Positions 1 through 5,158 of a stretch of 6,513 nt of DNA are shown piece by piece. The notes under the pieces are model-generated. The model saw nothing but the letters and a program-made list of their open reading frames with translations, searched no databases and was not told where the DNA came from. The position numbers and the translations under genes were made by a program. The stretch covers positions 1,386-7,898 of the forward strand of contig JAGDWR010000020.1 in NCBI GenBank assembly GCA_023269865.1. Direction: 5' to 3'. Source of the DNA: Candidatus Methanodesulfokora sp. GTDB lineage: Archaea; Korarchaeota; Korarchaeia; Korarchaeales; Korarchaeaceae. The stretch's first letter is position 1, and every line of letters begins with the position of its first letter.

Positions 1-41
1 TTTTTTAATTATGAAATAAAGTGAGACGAAGCTTTGATAAG

Positions 42-79
42 CTTTTATATGCCTAGGCATATGTGTCATATGCCTAGGC
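42..79 (+). promoter_or_regulatory. TATA box and tandem operator of the antitoxin-toxin operon
   Basis: A TATA-like box (CTTTTATAT, 42-50) lies about 25 bp before the ATG at 70, which places transcription start at or next to the start codon. Overlapping it is a 16-bp perfect palindrome, ATATGCCTAGGCATAT (47-62). The 12-bp sequence ATATGCCTAGGC is repeated at 68-79, exactly 21 bp after the first copy, so the two CCTAGG cores lie on the same face of the helix. Ribbon-helix-helix antitoxins commonly bind such repeated short palindromes in their own promoter. The second copy includes the start codon, so binding would block both TBP/TFB access and initiation. The repeat is seen directly; the operator role is inferred. 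Confidence 0.65.
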
Positions 80-306
80 GCACAACGCTGGTTCTAGATG
101 ATGAGGTATACGAAAAGCTAGTGCAGGAGAGCATCAGGAGATATGGGACTGCTAGGGCGATATCCAGGGTTGTGAGCGATTTGCTCAAGGAGAGATTTAG
201 AAGCGATTTAATCAAGCTTATCTATTCAGAGAAAATCGCTAGAATATCCCAGAAGGAGTTTGAGGAGTTTCGTGCACAACTTAGTAGGAGGATTGAGGAA
301 AGATGA
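70..306 (+). CDS. vapB: Ribbon-helix-helix antitoxin, VapB-type
   Basis: Predicted antitoxin of 78 residues that neutralises the PIN toxin encoded immediately downstream and represses the operon. Residues 5-11 (TTLVLDD) form the DNA-contacting beta strand of a ribbon-helix-helix fold. They are followed by helix A (about 12-25, VYEKLVQESIRRYG) and helix B (about 29-43, RAISRVVSDLLKERF). The charged C-terminal half (about 44-78) would wrap the toxin. I chose the ATG at 70 because it lies at the expected transcription start and opens directly before the beta strand. In-frame ATGs at 34, 49 and 61 would add residues encoded by the TATA box and operator palindrome, which is unlikely to be coding. 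The stop overlaps the toxin start (ATGA), giving translational coupling. The fold call is firm; the VapB label rests mainly on the partner. Confidence 0.8.
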   Translation: MPRRTTLVLDDEVYEKLVQESIRRYGTARAISRVVSDLLKERFRSDLIKLIYSEKIARISQKEFEEFRAQLSRRIEER

Positions 307-728
307 TCTTAGATACAACGTATCTCCTCCCTCTTGCACGAATAGATGTGAAAACAGATTTTTTAAAAGCAGTAGCAGATGGAAAGATAAAAGTGAACTT
401 TTCAGACCTGAGGATAAGCCTTATATCAATATTTGAGATACAAGCAAAGGCATTTAGCTTAAATGTACCTCCGACATACGTAATAGAGGCCATCGATGTC
501 ATCCAGAAATCTTTTGATATAATACCATTTTATAAAATAGGTATAGTAGAGAGAGCCCATGAGCTGCGCGATCTCCTGAGAGATTACATAAACTGCATAA
601 TAGTTGCGACAGCGATAGAGGAGAAGGAGGCTTTGATAACAGAGGACTCCTCCATTTTATCAGCGAGAGAGGAGATCAAGAAAAAGTATAAGATCGACGT
701 AATGAGCTACCGAGACTTCAATATATAA
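303..728 (+). CDS. vapC: PIN-domain ribonuclease toxin, VapC-type
   Basis: Predicted 141-residue PIN-domain endoribonuclease, the toxin of the pair; VapC proteins cleave RNA, often tRNA or rRNA, using divalent metal held by clustered acidic residues. The candidate residues are all visible: D4 in the opening MILDTTYLL strand, E45 in SIFEIQAKA, D94 in RDYINCIIVATA, and D115 in ALITEDSSIL. The length is typical of a single-domain VapC. The ATG overlaps the antitoxin stop by 4 nt, so the two genes are translated from one message. The C-terminus (YKIDVMSYRDF) matches the usual last strand of the fold. The RNA target cannot be read from the sequence. No frameshift or lost catalytic residue is apparent, so it should be active. 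Confidence 0.85.
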   Translation: MILDTTYLLPLARIDVKTDFLKAVADGKIKVNFSDLRISLISIFEIQAKAFSLNVPPTYVIEAIDVIQKSFDIIPFYKIGIVERAHELRDLLRDYINCIIVATAIEEKEALITEDSSILSAREEIKKKYKIDVMSYRDFNI

Positions 729-775
729 ACTGGATCAAATATTATAACTTCCATTCTAATGACTATGATCTCATT

Positions 776-2563
776 TCACTCGGAGCTGGCAACTCCCTCC
801 CAGATCTCCCTGAACGCTCTGGGGAGATCCTTCCACTTCACATAGCTTATGCGCTCTCTCACCCAGAGGGGGAGAAAATCAATTACATCAGACCTCTTGT
901 ATCTGTCATCAGCAAATGCCACTGTCACCTTCTTTCTGTGCCCCCTGGTTGATCTAGCTGCTGCTTGAACTGCCATCCTCACAGCAGGAAGTGTAAACAC
1001 CACCTTATATCCCATTCCAGGGAATTTCTCATTGATTTTAGCAGCCCTCAATCTCATCAGATCGTTCGGCTTCCTGTAGGGAAGTCCTATAACAACAGCA
1101 GATGACATCTCTTTCCCAACAAAATCCTCCCCCTCGCTGTTTCTTCCTCCTGAGACGCCGAAGAGGACAGCCCCACCCGCATCTGCCATTTTCTTGAAGT
1201 TGTTTATCATCTCTCTGTTCTCTCTCGCAGTTCTCTCCCTGCTCTCAAGAAAGACCGGTTTATCCATGCTTTCCACCTCCTCGTAAACTCTCTCCATAAA
1301 CTGGTATGATGGGAAGAATATCCCGACATTTCCCTTTACAATTCCGACTATCTCAGATAAGACATCAGCAATCTCCTTGTAAAGCTCTTTTTTCCTCTTT
1401 TTGTACCTTGTAGTTATCCCCTCTGCCACAAATACATGTAGATCCTCCTCCCTCCCTGGATTTATCTCTATGTAATCCAGTTCAATGCCTAATTCTGCTG
1501 ATATAGCCTCCTTTCCGCCAAAAGTCCCTGACATCATGACAATCCCGCTGAACTTATCGCCTAATACTGTGTTGTAGAGATCCCCAGGGAGAACGGGCTC
1601 CATCGCTAGATATCTTCCTCCCTCCCTGCAGAACACGATGTTCTCCATATTGTTCACTGCAATCTCCAGCTTTCTCAGGAACTTAACAGCATCCATGAAG
1701 CTGCTGTCCATGAGATCTCTCTCCTCAGATCTCTCAAGAACTTCATTCAGAAAGTTCCTCAGCTTACTTATCTCCTCCCTGCTCACGAGCCTGAGGACCT
1801 CACCTGAAATCAGTTTGGAGTTGCTCTCACAGATCTTATCCAGGAGCTTGATTGTCCCGTTGAAACCTGTATCAGAGGAATATCTGGATAGAATATCATA
1901 AAGCCTATCTATCCTCGCTTTTGCTCTCAGAAAATCTAATATTCTATCCGAGACGTTGTGAGCTTCATCTATTATGAGAAGGGGCCTGTTCAGCTGAAGC
2001 TTTTCAAATAAATAAGTTGAATAGAACATATCAAATACATATATATAATTTGCTATTATCAAAGTTGAATCCCTTGCAAGCTTTAAGGAGAAGGCATAGG
2101 GGCACTGCCCCCTCCTCAAGGCCTCCAATATGACAACTTCTGTGAAGAGGGGCCTTATATCACCCACTTCATCTATGCTCCTCGTGTAATTGCACATCCT
2201 CTTCTTCACTATAAAACTGCAGAAAACTCCCTCCCTGAAAAGGCCTGTGTTGAATGGGCAAAGGCTTGCCATCCCTCTTATCGGTGCATATTTTACCTCA
2301 GTTTTTTCGGATATCCTCTCCACCTCTTCAACCACCCTATCCGTCTGGGAGTGAGTTCTTGTCAGATAGAGAACTCTTCTTCCGCTCTTCTCTGACGCAA
2401 GAAGAGCTGCTGAAAGGACTGCTGAGGTCTTTCCAATTCCATTAGGGGCTTCTACAACAAGAGTTTCCCCCTTTATTAGTGCCTTATATGCTCTTTCTGC
2501 TAGCTCGATCTGTCCCTCCCTCGGGTTGTCATAAGGAAAATACTTGAGTATGTCCTGCAGCAA
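776..2563 (-). CDS. xpd: XPD/Rad3-family Fe-S DNA helicase
   Basis: Superfamily 2 helicase of 595 residues, related to archaeal XPD, which unwinds DNA 5' to 3' in repair. Motifs occur in order: REGQIELAE (about 15-23), Walker A APNGIGKT (39-46), DEAH box IIDEAHN (197-203), SGTF (345-348), the motif V region GGRNSEGEDF (about 472-481), and motif VI QAAARSTRG (533-541). Four cysteines suited to the 4Fe-4S domain lie between motifs I and II: C102, C115, C124 and C154. Motif VI has alanine (A536) where glycine is usual, but both arginines are kept. The reading frame opens with TTG (complement of 2561-2563). The upstream ATG at 2586-2588 is out of frame and closes quickly, so TTG is the best start, though I see no clear ribosome binding site. 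The gene diverges from aIF2-gamma and converges on vapC, with only 47 bp to its stop. A DinG-like or Bax1-linked role cannot be excluded. Confidence 0.88.
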   Translation of the reverse strand: MLQDILKYFPYDNPREGQIELAERAYKALIKGETLVVEAPNGIGKTSAVLSAALLASEKSGRRVLYLTRTHSQTDRVVEEVERISEKTEVKYAPIRGMASLCPFNTGLFREGVFCSFIVKKRMCNYTRSIDEVGDIRPLFTEVVILEALRRGQCPYAFSLKLARDSTLIIANYIYVFDMFYSTYLFEKLQLNRPLLIIDEAHNVSDRILDFLRAKARIDRLYDILSRYSSDTGFNGTIKLLDKICESNSKLISGEVLRLVSREEISKLRNFLNEVLERSEERDLMDSSFMDAVKFLRKLEIAVNNMENIVFCREGGRYLAMEPVLPGDLYNTVLGDKFSGIVMMSGTFGGKEAISAELGIELDYIEINPGREEDLHVFVAEGITTRYKKRKKELYKEIADVLSEIVGIVKGNVGIFFPSYQFMERVYEEVESMDKPVFLESRERTARENREMINNFKKMADAGGAVLFGVSGGRNSEGEDFVGKEMSSAVVIGLPYRKPNDLMRLRAAKINEKFPGMGYKVVFTLPAVRMAVQAAARSTRGHRKKVTVAFADDRYKRSDVIDFLPLWVRERISYVKWKDLPRAFREIWEGVASSE

Positions 2564-2585
2564 TCGAGGAAAAGGGAGTAGTGTT

Positions 2586-2651
2586 CATGCTTCAGCACAA
2601 ATGGAAAACTTTCAGGCAGGACGCAACAATTTTATACTGAAGCAGAGCATG
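2586..2651. promoter_or_regulatory. Divergent promoter region between xpd and aIF2-gamma
   Basis: The element AATTTTATAC (2628-2637) reads as a good TATA box on the plus strand, placing transcription start near 2658, 7 nt before the aIF2-gamma ATG. Read on the minus strand it is GTATAAAATT, which could serve xpd with a leader of about 45 nt. CATGCTTCAG (2586-2595) is mirrored by CTGAAGC (2637-2643) and, after 5 extra bases, ATG (2649-2651), an imperfect inverted repeat around the promoter. The TATA assignment for the plus strand is reasonably sure; the shared use and any protein binding are guesses. Confidence 0.5.
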
Positions 2652-2664
2652 ACAAAAGGGATCC

Positions 2665-3909
2665 ATGTTGAGCGAAAGAATACAACCAGAGATGAACATC
2701 GGAACTGCAGGTCATGTTGATCACGGCAAATCAACCCTTGTTCAGGCTTTAACTGGAGTCTGGCCTGAGAAGCACAGCGAGGAGCTAAAGAGAGGGATAA
2801 CAATAAAGCTGGGCTATGCAAATGCAGAGCTGAGGAAATGCCCTAATTGTGATGAGCCAAAATGCTATACTACAAGCAGAAAATGTCCATTTGATGGAAG
2901 TGATACGATCCTCCTGAGGAAGATATCAATTGTGGATTGTCCTGGACACGACACACTGATGGCGACGATGCTATCTGGCGCAACCCTGATGGATGCAGCC
3001 CTTCTAGTTATAGCATCAAATGAGCCCGTTCCTCAGCCTCAGACAAGGGAACACCTAGCTGCATTAAAGATAATGGAGGTAAAAAACATAATAGTAGTTC
3101 AGACAAAAATAGAGCTCGTCAGCAGGGAGGAGGCCATAAAGAATTACGAAAGCATAGTGGGATTTCTGGAGGAGAACCTGGGCTATGTGCCGCCTATAAT
3201 TCCTGTATCAGCCCTCCATGGTGTGAACATAAACTACCTCATAAGGGAGATGGTGAGAAGATTTGTCCCTCCGGAAAGGGACTTGAGCAAACCTCCTAGG
3301 ATGCTCGTAGCAAGATCCTTTGACGTGAACAGGCCTGGAACTAAGCCGAATAATTTGAAAGGAGGGGTGATAGGAGGGGCTATATCTCAAGGAAAGTTCA
3401 AAATTGGGGATGAGATAGAGATAAGGCCTGGTGTTCACATAAGAGATAAGTATGTGCCTCTAACAACTGTTATAGTCAGTTTGAAGAGCGAGGATATAGA
3501 GCTGGAGGAAGCAAAGCCAGGAGGGCTCATAGGAGTCGGAACGAAGCTTGATCCATCCCTAACCAAGGCAGATAACATGAAGGGAAATGTAGTAGGCCTT
3601 ATAAACGAGCTTCCGCCGGTTTTTTCAAGCATAGATGTGGAAGCTAGCTTCTTCGAGAAGATAGTGGGGTTTAAAGAGGAGATAAAAGTTGAGCAGCCAA
3701 AAGTGGGAGACCTTTTGCAGATAAGCATAGGAACTGCAACAGTGCCCGCAATATTAGAGGGAAAAAGAGGAGATATGATGTCATTAACGCTGAGAATACC
3801 TGTCTGCACAGAACTTGAGCAGAGATTGGCTATATCCACAAGAGTAAGTGGGAGATGGAGGCTAGTGGGTCATGGATTAGTCAAGGGAGGAAAGGAGTAC
3901 AGACAATGA
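2665..3909 (+). CDS. eif2g: Translation initiation factor aIF2 subunit gamma (GTPase)
   Basis: This is the GTP-binding core of heterotrimeric aIF2, which carries initiator Met-tRNA to the small ribosomal subunit. It has 414 residues, the usual length. Visible motifs: G1 GHVDHGKS (16-23), switch 1 RGITIKLGYA (43-52), the zinc-knuckle insertion (C59, C62, C67, C74), G3 DCPGHD (91-96), G4 TKIE (147-150) and SALHG for G5. The remaining part forms the two beta-barrel domains (about 210-414), including the RSFDVNRPGT segment typical of the family. The cysteine spacing, C-x2-C-x4-C-x6-C followed by PFD, differs from the two CxxC pairs I expect in this family. The ATG at 2665 is 32 bp after the TATA centre and gives the normal short N-terminal tail. 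The alpha and beta subunits are not in the window. Confidence 0.97.
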   Translation: MLSERIQPEMNIGTAGHVDHGKSTLVQALTGVWPEKHSEELKRGITIKLGYANAELRKCPNCDEPKCYTTSRKCPFDGSDTILLRKISIVDCPGHDTLMATMLSGATLMDAALLVIASNEPVPQPQTREHLAALKIMEVKNIIVVQTKIELVSREEAIKNYESIVGFLEENLGYVPPIIPVSALHGVNINYLIREMVRRFVPPERDLSKPPRMLVARSFDVNRPGTKPNNLKGGVIGGAISQGKFKIGDEIEIRPGVHIRDKYVPLTTVIVSLKSEDIELEEAKPGGLIGVGTKLDPSLTKADNMKGNVVGLINELPPVFSSIDVEASFFEKIVGFKEEIKVEQPKVGDLLQISIGTATVPAILEGKRGDMMSLTLRIPVCTELEQRLAISTRVSGRWRLVGHGLVKGGKEYRQ

Positions 3910-3916
3910 TTCTAGA

Positions 3917-3966
3917 CTTGGCTCACATTTTGTACAATATTTCTCAATTCTTAATTTATTATATTT
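3917..3966 (+). terminator. T-rich tract after aIF2-gamma
   Basis: The 50 bp after the aIF2-gamma stop are rich in short T runs (TTTTG, ATTTCTC, ATTCTTAATTTATT), the kind of sequence that terminates archaeal RNA polymerase without a hairpin. No stem-loop is evident. The assignment rests on composition and position only. Confidence 0.3.
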
Positions 3967-4010
3967 AAAAATAATTATAGAAAAGTCTGAACTTTAGCTG
4001 GATAAATAGA

Positions 4011-4023
4011 CAAAGTTTAAATA
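4011..4023 (+). promoter_or_regulatory. BRE/TATA promoter upstream of the tRNA-Gly gene
   Basis: CAAAGTTTAAATA (4011-4023) combines a purine-rich BRE-like stretch with a TATA box centred near 4019. Transcription should start about 25 bp on, near 4045, so the tRNA at 4104 would carry a leader of about 60 nt. No other TATA element is seen between 4030 and 4100, so this is the likely source of the tRNA transcript. AT-rich alternatives at 3962-3975 and 4001-4009 would lengthen the leader. Confidence 0.5.
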
Positions 4024-4038
4024 ATGAGGATCTAAGAC

Positions 4039-4088
4039 ATCAGGGCGGTAAGCCTGATGAGCCCCCGACTTCAGCTGTGGGGTTCTGG
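4039..4088 (+). other. Double-hairpin leader ahead of tRNA-Gly; possible IS605-end or sRNA remnant
   Basis: Two adjacent hairpins precede the tRNA. The first is a perfect 6-bp stem, ATCAGG (4039-4044) with CCTGAT (4053-4058), around the loop GCGGTAAG. The second joins the C run at 4063-4066 to the G run at 4079-4082 around GACTTCAGCTGT, with one further G-T pair. From memory, GGGCGGTAAGCC followed by a CCCCCGACTTCAG hairpin resembles the right ends and omega-RNA of IS200/IS605 TnpB elements. No tnpB or tnpA lies in the window, and the second stem is imperfect, so this would be a relic. CTGATGA (4054-4060) resembles a C box, but no convincing D box (CTGA) follows. The hairpins are seen; the identity is tentative. 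Confidence 0.35.
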
Positions 4089-4103
4089 CGAGGCGAAATC
4101 CAT

Positions 4104-4190
4104 GCGGCCGTAGTCTAGCCTGGAGAGGATGGAGGCCCTCCATGGCGCCGAGGAAAGCCTCAGACCCGGGTTCAAATCCCGGCGGCCGCA
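4104..4190 (+). tRNA. tRNA-Gly (anticodon TCC) with a 13-nt intron
   Basis: The cloverleaf is complete: acceptor stem GCGGCCG (4104-4110) with CGGCCGC (4183-4189), discriminator A4190, D stem GTCT (4113-4116) with GGAT (4127-4130, one G-T pair), anticodon stem GAGGC (4132-4136) with GCCTC (4157-4161), short variable loop AGAC, T stem CCGGG/CCCGG and T loop TTCAAAT (4171-4177). Removing the intron leaves a 74-nt tRNA with anticodon loop CCTCCAA and anticodon TCC at 4139-4141, hence glycine. Position 33 is C4138, not the nearly universal T. CCA is not encoded. The tRNA 3' end touches the stop codon of the minus-strand gene that follows. Isotype confidence is slightly below that of the tRNA itself, because it depends on the intron placement. 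Confidence 0.93.
4143..4155 (+). other. tRNA intron between positions 37 and 38 (bulge-helix type)
   Basis: The 13-nt intron TGGCGCCGAGGAA is deduced from a splicing motif. CCTC (4137-4140) pairs with GAGG (4150-4153), giving the 4-bp central helix. The 3-nt bulge AAA (4154-4156) separates it from the anticodon stem, and CAT (4141-4143) stands on the other side in a minimal closing loop. Cuts after the second base of each trinucleotide place the intron at the canonical 37/38 site. The loop is so short that the full bulge-helix-bulge is reduced to a relaxed form, as in other mini-introns removed by the tRNA splicing endonuclease. Confidence 0.8.
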
Positions 4191-4493
4191 TCAACTTATT
4201 CTTCTTAAGATTGTCCTGAAGTGGAAATCCGTGAACCTGTATTTCATGAGGACTTTCTCTAGAGAATCGGAAAATGCACAAGGATGCCTGCACACAGGAA
4301 CCCTCTTTGCCCTGAAGGCTATGCTCATCCATTCATCTACATCCGCTATCTTTCCATCAGTCAGACTTCTTATGAAGGCTATGACGAGATCTGAAAGCAG
4401 ATTTTTAGACTTTTCATCATTAAAACCTTTTTTCTCAGCAATTTTTCTTATCACTTCTGAAAGCTCCTTCTCGAGTTCATCCAGCTCGTCCAT
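4191..4493 (-). CDS. Hypothetical protein, 100 aa, with a CRHPC motif
   Basis: I do not recognise this protein. It has 100 residues and opens with an acidic amphipathic helix (MDELDELEKELSEVIRKIAE), continues with helical segments (about 25-45), and carries C73 and C77 in the stretch VPVCRHPCAFSD, a CxxxC pair with histidine between that could bind metal or form a disulfide. The C-terminus is basic (TILRRIS). There is no signal peptide or membrane segment. A TATA box lies 25 bp upstream of the ATG (4491-4493), so the message is probably leaderless. Its TGA (4191-4193) directly abuts the tRNA-Gly on the opposite strand, so readthrough would be antisense to the tRNA. The opposite-strand frame here is serine-rich and looks like a shadow. 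Balanced composition and the promoter favour a real gene. Confidence 0.65.
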   Translation of the reverse strand: MDELDELEKELSEVIRKIAEKKGFNDEKSKNLLSDLVIAFIRSLTDGKIADVDEWMSIAFRAKRVPVCRHPCAFSDSLEKVLMKYRFTDFHFRTILRRIS

Positions 4494-4512
4494 AGCTTTT
4501 CTCAGCAGCCAG

Positions 4513-4523
4513 CTTTTATAAAG
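4513..4523 (-). promoter_or_regulatory. TATA box of the 100-codon hypothetical gene
   Basis: On the minus strand the sequence reads CCTTTATAAAAG, centred near 4518, 25 bp from the ATG at 4493. This is the classical archaeal spacing for transcription starting at the start codon, and no Shine-Dalgarno sequence is present. The element is nearly symmetric and could also fire on the plus strand. Confidence 0.6.
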
Positions 4524-4566
4524 GTGGTGCCGGAAAACCCGGAGCTCTAGGATGAATTGATAAGTT

Positions 4567-4576
4567 TTGATATAAG
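4567..4576 (+). promoter_or_regulatory. Possible TATA box of the structured RNA
   Basis: TTGATATAAG (4567-4576) is a moderate TATA match. Transcription would start near 4598, 8 nt before the first helix strand of the candidate RNA at 4606. A second AT-rich spot (CTTAAAT, 4598-4604) would start transcription inside the structure and is less likely. Confidence 0.4.
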
Positions 4577-4597
4577 ATCTCGTGACATGGCGTAAGC

Positions 4598-4833
4598 CTT
4601 AAATCGGATGTCCCGAGTGGAGGATGGCTGAAAAGCCTTTAGCCCCATGGATGACAAGTCCATGGGGATGGGAGAGCCGTGACATCCTCGAACTGGCAGA
4701 TGAGGTTGGAGGCGTAAAGCTCCAGCTAAACGCCAGAACCTCGCACCGAGAGGTGTGCTTTCAGCAAAACAGGCTGTATAGCGACAGATGAAGCTTAGCT
4801 TGAAGGAGAAGCTGAAGCCAGAAGCTTCAGCCG
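4598..4833 (+). ncRNA. Unassigned structured non-coding RNA candidate
   Basis: The gene-free gap of about 350 bp between two minus-strand genes has dense pairing potential. Helices seen: GGATGTC (4606-4612) with GACATCC (4681-4687); CCCCATGGA (4643-4651) with TCCATGGGG (4659-4667); GGCT (4626-4629) with AGCC (4634-4637), closed by a GAAA tetraloop; GAGGTT (4702-4707) with AACCTC (4737-4742), enclosing GGCGT (4711-4715) with ACGCC (4730-4734); CACC (4744-4747) with GGTG (4752-4755), closed by GAGA; CAGC/GCTG (4762-4776); and an 8-bp 3' hairpin GCTGAAGC (4811-4818) with GCTTCAGC (4824-4831). GNRA loops exist only in the plus-strand sense, which sets the strand. ACAGA (4784-4788) followed by GCTTA recalls RNase P CR-V, and AAGCCTT could form a bulged P4 with AAGCTT, but no P1 or P2 was found and this P4 competes with the GAAA hairpin. 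SRP RNA signatures are absent. The ends are estimates. Confidence 0.5.
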
Positions 4834-4844
4834 GAGAAAGAGCG

Positions 4845-5117
4845 TCACATATTTTGCATGGAACTTTCAAGCTGAGACCTCAGGTAATCCCTGAATGCGA
4901 TAGATGCTCTCAGGGACAGCTCCTTTAGATCCTCAATGCTCAAACTTTCCCTGTAATCTATTCTTTCACCTCCGGTCAACGCCATTATCTCATTAGTCAG
5001 ATCGATTATCCTTCTTGTAATGTCTCCTTTCGCTCCAGATTGCTTCAGAGCTCCTCTTATCTCAGCCTTCTGCTTTCTCAGTTTATAAGCTATGACTCTC
5101 AGTTTCTCCTCATTCAT
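4845..5117 (-). CDS. Hypothetical protein, 90 aa, helical
   Basis: I do not recognise this protein. Its 90 residues are highly charged and almost wholly helix-forming: a basic first half (KLRVIAYKLRKQKAEIRGALKQSGAKGDITRRI), a middle helix (DLTNEIMALTGG) and an acidic-to-mixed end (SLSIEDLKELSLRASIAFRDYLRSQLESS). It has no cysteines, signal peptide or membrane segment. The ATG (5115-5117) is preceded by GGTGATC about 5 nt away, a full match to the archaeal anti-Shine-Dalgarno, unlike the leaderless neighbours. It shares a 41-bp divergent region with rpoG, so co-regulation with RNA polymerase is possible. Its stop lies 14 bp from the 3' hairpin of the candidate structured RNA, which is convergent. 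The basic, helical character would suit a nucleic-acid or ribosome partner, but that is speculation. Confidence 0.75.
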   Translation of the reverse strand: MNEEKLRVIAYKLRKQKAEIRGALKQSGAKGDITRRIIDLTNEIMALTGGERIDYRESLSIEDLKELSLRASIAFRDYLRSQLESSMQNM

Positions 5118-5140
5118 GCGAGATCACCTTTTTTAATACA
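5118..5140. promoter_or_regulatory. Divergent promoter for rpoG and the 90-aa gene, with Shine-Dalgarno
   Basis: TTTTTTAATA (5129-5138) works as the plus-strand TATA box, 24 bp before the rpoG ATG at 5159, which predicts a leaderless rpoG message. On the minus strand the tract reads GTATTAAAAAAGGTGATC; its last part is a strong Shine-Dalgarno for the gene starting at 5117. The minus-strand start site must lie at or upstream of this motif, so the two transcripts probably overlap at their 5' ends. Confidence 0.5.
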
Positions 5141-5158
5141 ACTGGACATACTGCCTCG

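Noticed and set aside
34..69. An N-terminal extension of the antitoxin from ATG 34
   Set aside because: The added codons lie over the TATA box and operator, and the ribbon-helix-helix strand begins right after the ATG at 70.
4054..4103. A C/D box sRNA starting at CTGATGA upstream of the tRNA
   Set aside because: The C box is good, but no CTGA D or D' box follows before the tRNA, so a C/D guide cannot be supported.
4129..4521. A plus-strand serine-rich reading frame overlapping the tRNA
   Set aside because: It begins inside the tRNA, has a run of serines typical of the reverse reading of glutamate- and leucine-rich genes, and is opposite a better-supported minus-strand gene.
4606..4690. A tRNA-Ser or tRNA-Leu gene suggested by GGATGTC/GACATCC and the D-arm-like TCCCGAGTGG
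   Set aside because: There is no T arm: no TTCRANNC loop with a 5-bp stem before the 3' strand, and the 9-bp central hairpin does not fit an anticodon arm.
4811..4831. The 8-bp hairpin as an intrinsic terminator of the 90-aa minus-strand gene
   Set aside because: No T run follows on either strand, and archaeal termination does not depend on such hairpins; it fits better as part of the candidate RNA.
4598..4833. The structured region as SRP (7S) RNA
   Set aside because: The helix 8 signature (GGAAGGGAGCAG-like with the apical GNAR loop) and the extended GC-rich terminal helix are missing.
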